A DNA stretch of 64,000 nt. Source: Salminus brasiliensis (lineage: Eukaryota; Chordata; Actinopteri; Characiformes; Bryconidae). The stretch spans positions 38,231,761 through 38,295,760 of the forward strand of contig NC_132878.1 of NCBI RefSeq assembly GCF_030463535.1, written 5' to 3'. Positions 36,741 to 50,464 of the stretch are shown here, one piece after another. The notes below the pieces were generated by a model that had not been told where the DNA came from, did no database searches, and saw only the letters and a list, made by a program, of their open reading frames with translations. A program made the position numbers and the translations under genes. How positions within the stretch are numbered: position 1 is the stretch's first letter; each line of letters opens with the position of its first letter.

Positions 36741-37230
36741 GCGAAATCCGACACGACACTCATATACACACACGCGTGTGTGTGTGTTTATGAGCAGTGT
36801 GTGTGTGCTGTTGCGCTGCGTGACGCGGTTTCCTTCCTCCTCTCCTTAAATAAACCGTACACACTGAATGGCCGCAGAGCGCAGGCTAACCCGGCTCTCG
36901 TCTTTCGGACGCACGTACCGGCCCGTGTCCGCCGCTCCGCTGCTTCCGCGTCCCTCTCTGACCGGCCCTCGCGCTGAGCTCGCGATAGAAAAAAATCCCG
37001 GCAACCCCGAGACGAGGCAGCACCGCGCGCGCTCTCGACGACTGCCGCGCGCCACGCAGCCGACACGCGCACTAACCGCCCCCCACCTCCTCGCCTCCTC
37101 CTCCTCCTCCTCCTCCACCACCCGCCTTCCACTGCTTCCCCCCTGCGGTCGTCATGGCAACTGGGTTCCTAACATCCTCCCACCGAAAGCGGCTCGCGCT
37201 GCTGCGGAGCTGCCGGTCTCAAGACCCCCC
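36570..37230. promoter_or_regulatory. CpG-rich island, candidate proximal scml4 promoter
   Basis: A dense CpG tract (many CGCG, CCG and GCG words around 36590-37210) in an otherwise CpG-poor, AT-rich landscape, bordered by CT and CA runs. It lies about 5 kb upstream of the AT-hook exon in the direction of scml4 transcription, where a first noncoding exon would be expected. Open frames on both strands here are low-complexity and match no family, so it reads as a promoter island rather than coding sequence. The start site and 5' exon boundary are not resolved. Confidence 0.55.
36711..36740. repeat. (CA)n microsatellite within the CpG island
   Basis: A CA run flanked by CpG-rich sequence, followed by a TG run at about 36776-36787. 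Confidence 0.85.
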
Positions 37231-39271
37231 AAAATAAAAAAGGCAATTTTAAAAGAAACTGCCTGTTTTCCCAAGTGGTGTGAAACCTGATTAATCTGCC
37301 CCCCCCCCCCCCACACACACACACACACCTCCCTCAAAAAGGCATTTCAGCAACCGAATTTAACCCAAAGTTCACTACACCGCAGCATATCATTAAAAAA
37401 TACATAGCTACATTTTAACGGCGAAATCCTTTGTTTATTAAATTTGTAAAACACAAATAAAACCATTTTAATTACTACTCAAAAACCAGTTCTAGACGTA
37501 ATGCTAACAATGCTAAAATACTGCTAAATGCATTTAGGCACTACTTGTCCTCACGATGCCCTCTATTTCAACCTTTGCCTTAAGTCTATATATTTTAAAT
37601 TACATTTAAAATTCAAATCTACCGTAAAACAGTGTGTCCGTCATCATTTTTATGTTGTGTAGCTTTCAGAGGCATTAAACTCCTCAGACGTCCCCACCGC
37701 AGCGAGCCGTGTCTCTTGAACGGAGCATGTCACACCAACTCCGAATTACTCTGTGTACATCTTAATTAGCTCAGTAGTCATTCGTTTTAATAAATCAATA
37801 AATCTATTTAGACAACAGACACTTATTTGTCTTTAAAATATTTTTAAAAATATTATAAAAAATTTAAATTGATGTAAAATGCTGCTTACACACCAAAAGC
37901 ACGCAGTTAGTGCATTTCCTGGAACACGGTCTAAAAGCTAGCATTTGCTCCCGCTAATCCGGCCCCGTTAATGAACCCTGCGGTTTACTTCCTAATCTCC
38001 ACACTGCATGCTGGATAGATCGGTGTGTATCACGCATTTCTGATTAGGGGAGCACTGCCCCTGCAATAAATCAGCCAGCATGTCGCAGTAATACTAACTA
38101 TTTTATTTTTTTTGTAAGGGGTGATTTTGAATAGGGGGGAGCAACAGTACAATGCTCTAAGTACGGACGTTAATGTACTAGTCTGAAAGTCTGCACCGGC
38201 TGCAGATGAATCCCCAGCGGAGAGCAGCTGTCCACTGCAGACCCAGCACGCCGGACTGCCCTCACTGTAATAAAACCAAGCCTTCATCACCACCGCACTC
38301 CCAACAGCAGCGCTATTTATTACAGGCACTATTCATCTCTAGCACTTACTCTAAACCAGAGGGATGTGAACCGAGAGTGGAGTCATATACCAACAGGCCT
38401 GCTGTAATCATGTTGGACCTTAGACACTTACCATGCCAGCGTCCCCCTGCATGATAAAACATTTATTTATTTTTTATAATAATAATAACTATTAAAAACA
38501 AAAAACACATACATTCACAAGCTGTTGAGCCTTAGTAACACTCTCCAAACTGCACCAGTTTCACAATACTGTAATTCTTGGATTATTACATGATCATTCC
38601 ACTACTGGATTACAATAAATGATCAGTCATAATTATATTAAATAAATAAATAAGTAAATCTTTATAAAGTGCTCTTACTGAACAGGTGTGCAGAAGATAT
38701 GATCTTAAAGGGTACTGGTTTTTGTCTCTGGGAGCTGCCAAAGTGCAGTGTTTGTGATGGACCGACAGCCAAAAAGACAACATATTTGTTATTAAAACAT
38801 AAAGAAAATATGAATTATCGAAGTTATTTAGTACAAAAATATGTTCTCATGGGTTTAGCTTTCGCCTGTGGGCCAATCTTCTGGTCAGTCCTGGTCTAGG
38901 CTATGAGCTGTGAGACTGGCCTTTGCTCCATTCCCTCCATGCACTTGAAGAGGAACATGATTTATAGAAAGTGCCACACTGATGCAACATCTATCAGGGC
39001 AAGTGATATATCACTGTCTCACACGCACTTTTCTTTAGCAAAATAAATGGGTTAATACACAAAAATATTTTTTTATACAATTTGAAAATAATTTATAAGC
39101 TTTCAAAATAAAAGTCTAACAATGATCCTAAAGAGAACCTAAAGCTCAGTAAACAAAATGACAGCTAATTATTTAAATGTGTAGCTCCAGTAATAAGGCT
39201 GTAGCTTTTTTCCTCTGGTTGTTCTACATGTCTTTTTACATGATTATTTATGTTTTTTTGCCTTTATTATG

Positions 39272-39274
<3 letters not shown>

Positions 39275-39333
<59 letters not shown>
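39275..39333. repeat. (TA)n microsatellite
   Basis: An uninterrupted TA run of 59 bases. Confidence 0.95.
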
Positions 39334-39337
<4 letters not shown>

Positions 39338-39675
39338 TAAGTTTTTTGTAGCTATTTTCCAAGTAAGAGACTGGCAAGAAAATGGTATGCTGTGAAACTT
39401 TACCAGTATTTACATGTTGCGTCAAACTCTTTAATTTAAAAGCTAAAGTGGAAAAATAAATTCTTCCATGATATCAGGGATAAACCCTTTAAACTCTACA
39501 GTACTCAGCTGTATTCTCCAGCATCCCATGAAAGGGTTACAGCTGCAGACAGAGGTGGGTGGGGAGGGGGGCAATAAATTACCTCTTCCCTTTTTTTCCA
39601 CACCACCATCCTCCAGCTACAGAAAGACCACAAGCGCTGCAACACTCATGCAGCTGTTTTTCCGAACAGAACCAT

Positions 39676-39835
<160 letters not shown>

Positions 39836-39967
39836 CCTGCAGCTTCTTCCACATAAACACTCTCCCTCTCACACAGGCCTGGCCATGACCTCCCAGCGGG
39901 ACCCTTGCCTTTGACAAACTGCTTCCAGGTCAACTGAAGGTCAGACTAGTGGTCTGAACTGTGCATG

Positions 39968-39998
<31 letters not shown>

Positions 39999-40000
39999 AC
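39968..40000. repeat. (CA)n microsatellite
   Basis: A CA run just downstream of the composite array. Confidence 0.9.
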
Positions 40001-40312
40001 CTCAAAACAAAGAGGTGAGTTCAAGTTCACTGTCCTTTGTCTCTGAGTCTTAGTATTGTGGAAATAAAAGCAATTGAACAAATGTTCTCATTCAGCTGGT
40101 GCAACATATGAAAGGCCTGTGGCATCAGAACATCCTGTGAATTGATCCTAATAAAGCACATGACGCTTCCATAGTGCTGTACATGCAAAAACATGGAACT
40201 GACTTGTGCAAATGCTACTGTCAGGTGAAAAATAAAATACTCCCTCTTTGAATTCTATGGTTTTAAAAAAAATCGAATAAAACCTCAGATGAACAACACC
40301 ACCCAACAGATT

Positions 40313-41385
40313 CCACAGTGCCATTACTTATTCAACAAAAATGAAGCCAAAAGCAAAGGCAGTGTGTAAAAAATTAAGAACACCCTTGCTGCTTCCATAG
40401 GAATTAAGAGGGTAAGTAGCAGCCAAGTGTTGCTAATCAAACGCCCGTGATTTATTGATCACCAGCAAGTGTGACCACCTCTATTAAAGCAGAGGGTCTG
40501 GCAGTTTGCTGGTTTGGAGCATTTAAGTCTATGTTAACACCATGTCAAGGAGGAAAGACATCAGCAATGATCTTAGAGAAGAAATTGTTGCTGCCTATCA
40601 ATCTGGGAAGGGTCATTACGCCATTTCCAAACAATTTAAAGTTTGTCATTTTACAGAAAGAAAGATTATTCACAAGTGAAAAAATTCAAGACAGCTGACA
40701 ATCTTCCCAGAAGTTTAGGCCGTGCAACACTTAGGGAAACTGCAACAACCCCAAGAGCTACATTTCAGACTCTACAGGCCTCATTTAGCATGTTTAATGT
40801 TGAGGTTCATGACAGTTCAGTTAGAAAAAGACTGAACAAGCATGGCTTGTCAACCCGGAAACACAGTGGTGGAGGGGTTATGTGTTGCAGCCGAAGGACC
40901 TGGGCACCTTGCAGTCGTGGAGTTGACAATTAACTCTGTATACCAAAGTATTCCAGAGCCAAATGTGAGTCCATCTATCCAGCAGTTAAAGCTTAACCGA
41001 AATTGGGTCATGCAACAGGACAATGACCCCAAGCACAGCAGCAAATCTGCAAAAGAGTGTTTGGGAAAAAATAGAATCAATGTTTTGCAATGGCCCAGAC
41101 AAAGTCCAGACCTCAACTCAACTGAAATGCTGTGGTGGGACCTTAAGTCTTAATAAAGGAATGCCCACAAAGCTTTATAAGCTGAAGCAATTTTGTAAAG
41201 AACAGTGGGCCGGAATTTGTCCAGAACGGTGTGCGAGACTGATAGTCAATCAGAAAACCATTACATCAACGTATTGCTGCTAAAGGTGGTTCAACAGCTA
41301 TTGATTTGTGGGGTGTACTTCGCTTTTCCACAAATGGCTTTTCCATTTTGGCTTCATTTTTTCTAAATAAACAATGGCACAGTGG
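40313..41385 (+). mobile_element. Tc1/mariner element with terminal inverted repeats, internally deleted
   Basis: Left end CCACAGTGCCATTACTTATT..AAAAATGAAGCCAAAA (about 40313-40352) is matched inverted at about 41347-41385 (reverse complement CCACTGTGCCATTGTTTATT..AAAAATGAAGCCAAAA). The transposase start at 40542 reads MSRRKDISNDLREEIVAAYQ, a Tc1 helix-turn-helix domain. The frame is lost near 40681 (one base missing at a conserved Trp codon) and picks up again after it. Sequence between KHGLSTR and the GGGVM catalytic block is missing, so part of the core is deleted. QQDNDPKHS and WPRQSPDLN motifs survive near 41014-41115, and the C-terminus ends in TAA near 41283. It lies antisense to scml4 and is non-autonomous. 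Confidence 0.85.
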
Positions 41386-43019
41386 ATTTTAAGACCCTTT
41401 AAGGACCAGCTGTTTTGTTTTTTATTATTATATCCTGATACATAAAACCATAGAATTCAAATTCTTTTTTTTTTTTTCATTACTGTATGCTTTTAATGTT
41501 TAATATAAATGTCATGGGATGTATGTCATATTTTGAGATTTTGGATTTGTGTGTTAACATTTGATGTTTTAGCATGTCTCGGAGGTGAGACCCAAGAACA
41601 AGCCTTAGTCTAAGGCTTTTTTTCCAGCCTTAGTTGGACGATAAAGTCTATTCTATTCTGTTCTATCATGCAATGCCCACTGAATTGACCTATTTGTACC
41701 CAAAGTCTCAGCTCTGAAAGAATGTCATGATTAAAGGTGATATGTGCACTTTAAATCCAGTCAAATAAAGAAGAAGGAATTTGCTAGAGGGGCAGAATTG
41801 AATTTTGGAATTGGAATTTGGGTGGATTATGCTTTGTGGCTCTCTAAAATGTAGAGTCAGGAATGATAGATGACAGTGTTAAAAGGGAGGTGACAGGTGG
41901 TGGAGGGTTGTGCAGACTTGTTGTATACATGTGAACAAGGTAGAGATGGAATTAACAGGACATTCGATTAGGGATGCTAAAATGTCATTATTTCATAGCT
42001 CTCTTTATTATCTGTTGTACTTAAAATTAGATATGTTTCACATTACTCTACTGTGTTGAGTTGAATCTACATTTCAACTGAGTTGAATCTACATTTCAAC
42101 TGAGTTGAATCTACATTTTCCGCATAGAAAAAATTCCGAGACCAGTCTTATAAAAGCGAGCCCATTCTACACAAAAATAAAAAAAACACCAAGGCACAGG
42201 AGACGCCACATACAGAACTACAAAGCTACACAATGTGACATGTGAGTTTTCTCTCTCACACACACACACCTCAACCGCAAAAAAAAAGAAAGGAAAGAAA
42301 ATCAAATAGGTCATCAGCAAGATCGATAACCCACAAAGGGTTGCCATGACAACAGCCCTCGCCAATAAAAAAACAAAAGGCTGAGAGCGAGGGAGAGATA
42401 CTGTTAGCCGGAGAAAAAAGCATATCATTTCTATCTGTCCAGCACGACCCAGCGCTGTCATTCAGCCACTATATAGTAGATTTAGCGTTCGGGCTTATCA
42501 AGACCGGAGCATTGCTTTCACAAAAATTAATTTCATATAAGTCTCATAAAAACGCACAGGAAGAAAACTTTCACAAGCAGCTTCAGCAACCACATCAATA
42601 ACTCGAGGTTCTGATCTTTGCACGAGAATACTGTATTCTTTGCTTCTTTGCTTCAGGCCCTAAGCAAAACATGACTTGCGGGGCTTTCCTTCACTAAAAC
42701 AACATCTACGTCCTTCAACTGAATGTTAACGTTAAACTTTTACACACACGCTATTGATAGATTAACTTACTTAAATGAGTTACTGATGAAAACCTTTGAA
42801 ACTGAGCTTGAGGCAAAGTCCTCGCTAACAGCTCACCTCACGATTAATGCTCATGTTGGCAAGTCCACTCTGTGACTAGGCAAAGGTGTTTGTGAGTCCG
42901 GCTGTATTGGCTACCTATACTGAACATTCATGCTGACAACCAACCACCACATCTAATGTTAGTAAACTGGCGGTAAGCTCTGTTCAAATTTGCCACCCTA
43001 GCTCCTCAGTGTTTCCATC

Positions 43020-43245
43020 TACACTCATTGCATTTAGCTGACCTTCTTATCAAGAGTGACTTACGTGGTTACTTGTAGAACAGAGGTTGGCCAATGTAGC
43101 GTTAGGAGTCGTGCCCAAGGACTCCTTATTGATGTAGTGCAGCATTATCACCCAGACCAACGAACCCCAGTCTGCCACATGGCGTGACAGCTTACTGGCA
43201 GGTAGTGGTGTTATCGGTTGCACCACATCAACCAACTTCTAGTCA
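43020..43245 (+). repeat. SINE-like retroposon fragment
   Basis: 'catttagctgaccttcttatcaagagtgacttac' and 'cccaaggactccttattgatgtag' followed by CGAACCCCAGTCTGCCACATGG, a familiar fish short retroposon body, also seen shorter at 31030. Confidence 0.55.
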
Positions 43246-45179
43246 ACGTTTTTTGACTATACTGCATTATTTGTGGTGTTGTAGTCACAATACCATGAGT
43301 GCACTATGGAGCTGTTTCAGATTCCCACATGAAAGTTTGCAGGCATTTTCTTTTATATATTGTTACTATAGCTATGTTTTATGAGCAACAATGCATGAGT
43401 GATGTCAAACCAAAAGGTGCTATTTTTCTGTTGGGCAGGTATAAGGTATCTCATTTTTATGGTGTTCATAGTTATGTGGTCAATATAGCTAGCTACTTAA
43501 GCAGCTACGTTATGTATTAGTTCAACGCTTATGTTAGTAGGTGTAAGATAACTAGCAACTACTTTGTTACCTTACTTAAGTAGAGATTTTGGTTATCTAT
43601 ACTTTACTGGAGTAATTATTTTTTAGACAACTTTTTACTTCTACTCCTCACATTTTCACTCAATTATCTGTACTTTCTACGCTTTTTAAAAATAGCCTCG
43701 TTACTGCTATTTCATTTCCGTTTGTTTTCATTCCCAATCCAGATAAATCACGCCATCCGGAAACTCACCATTCATACCATTCTGACACCCTATTGGTTTG
43801 TAAGCAAGCCATCGCACCTGCACACCACGTCACACTCCAGCAAGCACATAGCAGACCTATGTAGCCTAGTATGAATATTTTTTTTGAGGAGGTGGGGTAG
43901 TGCACTATAGGCCCCTGTGGTGTGGCCTAAGCTTTTGACATTTGTTTTCCTTATATTACTTTTAGTTTTCTACTTTAAGTTGTTTTAAAACCAGTACTTT
44001 TACACTTTTACTTGAGTTGATACTTTAAACCCTAGTATCTCCCCTTCTTCTGAGCAATGAGTGTCAATAAGACTTTTTTGGCCTATATTGGCTCTCAATG
44101 GGATGTTTTAAAAATGAGGTCATTTAGATAGCTAGTATATTTGCGTTTATTTGCATTTATGAGAGCTTCCTCCACTTCTTCCACACCTTCGAAACCTTTA
44201 AAAAGCACCCTCCCTGCTGCGTTATGCACGTCTCTCCAATGCTGTCTGTAGCGAGTTTGTGCTACAGTAGTTTTAGTTGGATTTTTTTTCTTCTACAAAA
44301 TCACCTAGTCCAGCTCTAAATGTGTGATACACCACATAGCTATTTGCATCCTGATGTCTCATCTCACATTCAGCACACCATCCTGCCACATCTACAGCTG
44401 CTACACTGTTGCACTGTTGTGGGGGCCCAGTCACACTTTGACAAAGAGCTCAGACCTACTCAGGTACCCTGCACTCTTAAAAAATCTAAAAGACTAATCT
44501 AATAAATAACGAAAAAATGCAGACATCGTTCTTGACACAGGAGAATCTTGGCAGGTTGGGTCTCCACAGATGTGCCCACAGATCCCAAAACTATAAAGAG
44601 CTAACGGCACAAATCGGGCAGGGCGTGCAGGCAGTTTTTGAATGCTAGGCTTATTCAATAAAGCATGAATGCCATTTTGAGCCAAATATTTTTGGTTATT
44701 TGTAAATGTATAAGTGGTAGGCCTGTGAAAATGAAGTTGCTTATTAATAGCATAAATTTTTTGGAACATAGTTGATGCACTTCTCTAGTTTAAGCCGTCA
44801 AACCATCTGTCATAGTGTGGGCTGAAGCCCAACTGCCTGTGTGCTGTATGTAGCCATTTTTGCACCAAAAAACCCTCACCTACACAGCCCCCTCCCTCAA
44901 AAAAAAAACAATAAAATAAATTGTACTAAAACAATTAAATATTTCACAGATTTATACAAATTTTCAAAGATTTCATGATGTATTGCAACTAAAGAATCTA
45001 ATGATTGTGAGTTCAGAGACGTACACTGCTACAAACAGCAGAGAGCAGTCTAAAGTCACAACCATAGATTCACACAGATGGGCCTTTGCCTGGTCAGCAC
45101 GGCAGCTATTCAGCACTGTAAAGTGTGTGTCGTTAGACTATTTTAAATGAGCTGTGCCAGTCTCCTGCCCAGCTGACCA

Positions 45180-45330
45180 CTCCCTGTTCCAGTTTTATTT
45201 TTAATTTTCCAACGCCATATGGCAGAGGACGAGAGCCAATAAATCAAAAGTTAATTAAACGCATAGATTCATCTTCAGCGGCAACTCAATCATCTCAAGC
45301 CAATTACCACTGCTGGAGGAGACGGACAGC
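45180..45330. other. Candidate conserved noncoding element
   Basis: Non-repetitive sequence with clustered homeodomain-type sites (AGTTAATTAAAC, GCCAATTA) and CCATATGG. The regulatory role is a guess from composition alone. Confidence 0.22.
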
Positions 45331-46069
45331 ACAGGACTGACAACTACCATATGTGTGTGTGTGTGTGCGCATGTGTGTTCTTGTAAATGAGGGGAAAGGA
45401 GAAAACATTACAGGCAACCCTGAGGCGTTTCTTTTTTCTGTTCTTGAGGAAATACTACAGGCAATGATGCGGTGTGAACATTAGAGGGCAATGTCACCAA
45501 CTGCTCAACATTTCGGCATGATTAAATAGTTTAGATGTAAATAAAGATCAATGAGAATTGTTCACAGTGGTGGTGACTAAAACCAGACATTTGAAAACTT
45601 AACAACAAAGCTACAACAAAGATATTTCTTACACTAGGGGTCAGTTTCCTAGACAGTGATTAAGCCTAGTCCATTTGAAAGAAGACTCCCAATTGTGAAG
45701 AAAACTGCAAAAACAGCCTGTTTTAAATTTACTGCTTTTTGTGATATCACAAAAACAATACACTTACATATATCCACCTAACCTACAACCATTTAGCTCC
45801 ACCTAAATTCTAACCCTGCTGAAGTTATAAGAAGGGTTTCAGCCTGGACTGATTTTTAAATGAGGCTGAATATAGGGAAGCCAATTATGACAGAGCTCAT
45901 TAACATATATCTGTCTTATAGACACAATAATAAAAACATCCTGTTTAAGTCTAGGAGAGGTTGGAAAATGGCCAACAGAAATGAATTCCAACTGGTTTTG
46001 GTAGATAAACCCATAAATACGCAATGAGCCATGTAAAACATGTATGTGTGGTGGTATATACATTGCTTG

Positions 46070-46175
46070 TCCAAATGTTTGCGGACACCCCTCTTAATCA
46101 TGAATGCATTCAGCTACTTTAAGTTGCACCCATTGCCGACACAGATGTGTAAATGCACACACACACAGCTTGACC
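46070..46175 (+). mobile_element. Family A repeat fragment
   Basis: TGCATTCAGCTACTTTAAGT then TTGCACCCATTGCCGACACA match the left part of the 25975 copy; truncated thereafter. Confidence 0.55.
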
Positions 46176-47315
46176 ACTAAAGAACAGGGTGAAAGGAGGC
46201 TAACACAGTATGCAGATACTCAGGATGACTCTGTTCTCATCTCAACAACAACTGGCCTATGTGGCCATTGTAAGAAATCCTTTAAACCCCCCCCCCCCCC
46301 CCCCTTTAACCATCTGCAATTGAATGTCTACAAATCAACAGCAGCAGCAGCAACAACAAAAATCCAACCACAGCCCATACTCTCCAAGACAAGGTTTGGA
46401 TGGCTCCCAATAATGACAAAGTGCTGAGAAATGTTTTGCAGATAAAGTGGTGGGATGATTGCTATTTTCAAACCCAAATAAGATTCACTGTTGCCAGCTG
46501 TTGGACTGAGGGCGTTCTTCAAGCTGCCATACACCCAAACACATACACACACACCCATACAGCTGTGGTATGTTCCTGATAGCAACTTGCAAAACAGAAA
46601 AGGATCCTTATCCCAAGTGAGAGATCATATCTGCTCCAATCTAGCTATGAACACACATCCACACAGGCGGCTTCCATTGACTGGAGTTTGGTACTAAAAT
46701 ACTGCCACTGACTCTCATCTTAATTGTTTGCACACGCTAATCCGTGCCAAAACAATAAAAGGGAACTGCGGGCTTTTGAAAAAGGCACAGCGCTTGCCAA
46801 CGCCTACAGTCAGAGGAAGGAAGCAGGGGCAGACAGGGGTGTAGGGGGGGTTGTTGTATTCTAATAAATGCATTATCCGCCACAAACAACAACGAGAAGT
46901 TATTTACTACGCTGCACATTGCCATGGCAACAGACAGGGGAAATCTGATACCGCAATAAAACCATGTGACGAGGTGAGGCAAAAAATAACTGCAAGTGTG
47001 CGTGGGTGTGCATATGTGTGTGTGTGTGTGTTCCAAGGTGAGATGCATTCAGGGTATGTACTGAATTCAGACACCACATCTCAAATAGGAAAAGAAAAAA
47101 AGCAAGAAGGATTAAATAGCACCCATCTCCCCCTCCCTTTCACTCTCTCTGATCTGAGAGATTGCGGTAATTAAGAACGTCTCACATTAATCGTCACCTT
47201 TTCAGAGCTCAGGAACCCTCTAAATCCCAGTGTTAAATGAAGTAAAGCTTTCTCCAGACAACTTTTCTGCCGTTTTCTTCCTTCTTGCTAAAGCCTCCCT
47301 CCATACTATCTATTT

Positions 47316-47317
<2 letters not shown>

Positions 47318-47373
<56 letters not shown>
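47318..47373. repeat. (CT)n(TA)n microsatellite
   Basis: A CT run switching to TA. Confidence 0.9.
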
Positions 47374-47377
<4 letters not shown>

Positions 47378-47489
47378 AATGTCCAAGGTACAAGGTTTTT
47401 AATTAGCAACACCTGTTGATTTACATTTACATATCCTTATAACTACCCTTAGCTAGTTTGTATAGACTAGGATCCCTATCTTAGACACT

Positions 47490-47690
47490 ACAACATGCCC
47501 AACTACTCTCGGTAGAGGTGGGCCTTCAGTCTGAGGACAGAAAGCGACTCTGCTGTTTGGACACCCAGAGGAAGTTCGTTCCACCACTTCGGTGCCAGGG
47601 CTCTTGGTACAGAGTAGGTAGGTCCTGTAAGCTGTGAGGTGGGGTCTCCGTGGATCGCATTAATGAGCCTAAGGTGTCCATGGAGCACTT
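47490..47690 (-). mobile_element. Possible non-LTR retrotransposon 3' fragment
   Basis: The minus strand reads YSVPRALAPKWWNELPLGVQ then TAESLSVLRLKAHLYRE. A 'WN-LP...RTAESL..FK..LKTHL' tail is common at the C-terminus of decayed fish retroelement proteins. Short, with no reverse-transcriptase core. Confidence 0.4.
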
Positions 47691-49767
47691 TTGGTAGGTA
47701 CTTATCACTGCATACTCGAAAAACCCCGCAAGGCCATGCCCGATGTTTTGCAGATGTTCTGACCCAGTTGTCAAGCCATCACAGTTTGGTTATTGTCAAA
47801 GTTGCTCAGATTCCTATACTTGCCCATTTTTCTTACTTTTAACACACCACTTTCAAGAACTGTCCGTATACTTGCTGCCTAATATATCCACCCCTTGACA
47901 GATGGCACTGTACATGAAGATTATCAGTGTTTTCCCACTTGAGATGCTGGTTCCAACAGCAATTTGATTGAATTTTCGATTCGGGAAGTTTTTGTTTCAG
48001 GAAGTTTTTATTTATCGATTCACTAGTGGCCAAAAATCTTTTTTTTCTGATGTGAGGCAATATCTGCCTGGAAAAAGGTGATTCAGTCTGTCATTTTCTC
48101 AGAGGACAACGGAGAGAAACACAGACATGATCTGTGATTCTGGCAGGAATAAAATCACAAAGGAACCCTCCATACAAGAAATAATTTAGTGTATACTTAT
48201 TACTGTATATGTAATGTATAGTTTTGACCTTTCAATTGCAGAAAACTTGTGCACCAAACTGTTGTTTTCTCTATTATAGGCATATGTTATACATTCATTC
48301 TGTCCCCAAACAGAGAACGGTTCAAATAAATCATTGGAAGCCTGCAGCGGTTTAGCTCTACCCATTCACACTGAAGTTATATGGAGTAGTTAAGCTCAGA
48401 TTAAAGGCCACAATCCATTAAAGGAAACCAAGCTGCAAATACAGTGTGTGTTTCAGTCCAGATTGCCTTTCAAATGAGTCACAATACAGGGCAGACAATC
48501 AGAAGCAAGGTCATTTGCATATGCCAGTCATAAAGGAACAATAAGAAAAAGCGGCCTGATAATTAAAGGATAAATAAGGATAAATTAATGGAATTAATGA
48601 AGGATAAATAAAAGTTAAGAGTGGATATGGATATGTAGGATATTGGCCCCTTAAATGACCTAGGATCAGGCTGTGTGCATTCAAACAGTTTTGTACTGAT
48701 AAAAAAGAGCCTGAATTAGAAAAGCAGACGTGTTGATGGAGCTGTATTTACTGACTTTGAACCAATAAACATGTCGAGTTCAGACTATGATGAGAGTTCG
48801 ATTTTTTGCCACCATTTGGGATTATGGGTATTGTGGTATCTCTTTGAAATCACAACAACCTGGAGTACTGTTTGAATGCTTCAGTGATTGTTGCCTGGTT
48901 AAAGGGTTCTTTGGTTTGGTGGAAAGTCTTTTGTAGATGGTTCTCTAGAGAACCATTGGAAATGTTTTAAAGAACCCATTTTTAATCCTTTATAAAAACC
49001 TAAACAAAAACAAAACCTCTTTTGTACATCACAGATTATTACACTGCAAAAGCACAGCCTAAGAGCTGTATTGTATTATTAGTGCATGGGTTTTTGAATA
49101 ACAGGTAGGATTTTAGTATAGATGGACATTGTAATGCCCTCAGGTCAGTATCTGCTTGAAGGCATTAACTTAGGCTTGTTACAACTTAATAGCAAGAGTG
49201 TGTTGAGTATTTTCCAGAGCACTCTTATTTATTTATCATTTTTTACAACATTTATTGATACAGAGACATCAAATCTGATGACACCCGTTCTAAAAGGTTA
49301 GGTGTTGACTAGTAGTTATTAATAAAGTAGGTTCATAGACATCCTAGTGTAAAATTAAGGACTAATACACACCAGATGTTCCTAAAATATGTTAACTAGA
49401 GGTACCAAAAATATTCACATTATAACCCATTATTATGAACCCAATTCACTCTAAAGTTGCATATAAAGCCAGTAAATTAGCAATGATAAGCTTGAGACGT
49501 TATTAGCTTGATCTGCCTTAATTAGAGCATAATAATGGACACTAAAAATGTTGTACAAATGATTGTTATGTGTAGTGCACAAATGAAAGCTCTGGAAAAT
49601 GCAGCCCTAGTTAAAGTAGTAATGAGCAGGCAGGTAAGTAGCAGCTACTGGCTTGATGAAGCTTAATGAGCGAGTCAGAGAAGGGCTTTATTTCATTCCC
49701 TGTGACAAAACATATCAATGTAACCCAGCTAACAAGGGATGTTCTCTTAAAATAAGAGGGATGTTTC

Positions 49768-50021
49768 TTTGGCCTTCTAAATAAAGTTATGCACAAAAGA
49801 TTAGGAAAAAATCATTGCTATGCATGACAACTGTTTTATAGGAGGGGCACCGGCACCGGAAAGTGGGCCAAAACAAACAGACAGGCTACAAAATGCAGCA
49901 TTCCATCCACTGCCTTCAAATCCCATAATACATTCATCTCCCTTATATAAGCACATTTCAATCCTAGAGCAGCTCTACACATGCAGGTATTATTTGGCCT
50001 TCTAAATAAAGTTATGCACAA
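49768..50021. repeat. Segment bounded by 29-bp direct repeats (copy A)
   Basis: The 29-nt direct repeats at 49768-49796 and 49993-50021 start TTTGGCCTTCTAAATAAAGT. The enclosed block (from about 49814) is repeated at 50859-51081. Confidence 0.75.
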
Positions 50022-50464
50022 CACATAAGAAGATATCCTAGAAAAATGTATTAATGTGCAAAACAGATTCAAAAAACACAAAATTACAAGAAATTGTTTA
50101 GTACAACATAGGGTATTATGTATTAAACTATGCATTATGTCTTAAAAAGGCAGTTAAAGGCAAGTTAAAGATCTGAAAGTAGAGAAAACTATGAAAGGAC
50201 TACTTATGGGGATACCATAATAAAAATGTATAGGAATTTTTAATGATCAATGGTCCAAAAAAAAAAAATAATTGCAATGTCATGCCACATTGCGATAATG
50301 ATGCCGAATCATATATATTGTGCAGCCTCATTTTGCATGCCACCATACATATATGTATGCATATATAAATAAATATATATATATATATACACACACACAG
50401 GAAAGGCTTGTAGAGTAGTTGTTCAGGTGTGTTAAAGCAGGAAAACCACTCCGCAGCATCTTAC

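Noticed and set aside
36189..36977. 262-codon plus-strand frame
   Set aside because: Pyrimidine-rich Ser/Leu/Pro low complexity running through CT and CA runs into the CpG island; no recognisable family.
36868..37290. 140-codon plus-strand frame and overlapping minus frames in the CpG island
   Set aside because: Arg/Ala/Pro-rich translations in several frames at once are expected from CpG-rich promoter DNA; no splice or homology support.
38426..38435. Perfect minus-strand splice donor CATG|GTAAGT
   Set aside because: No acceptor, promoter or coding frame pairs with it, and it lies upstream of the proximal island. Probably chance, though a rare 5' exon is not excluded.
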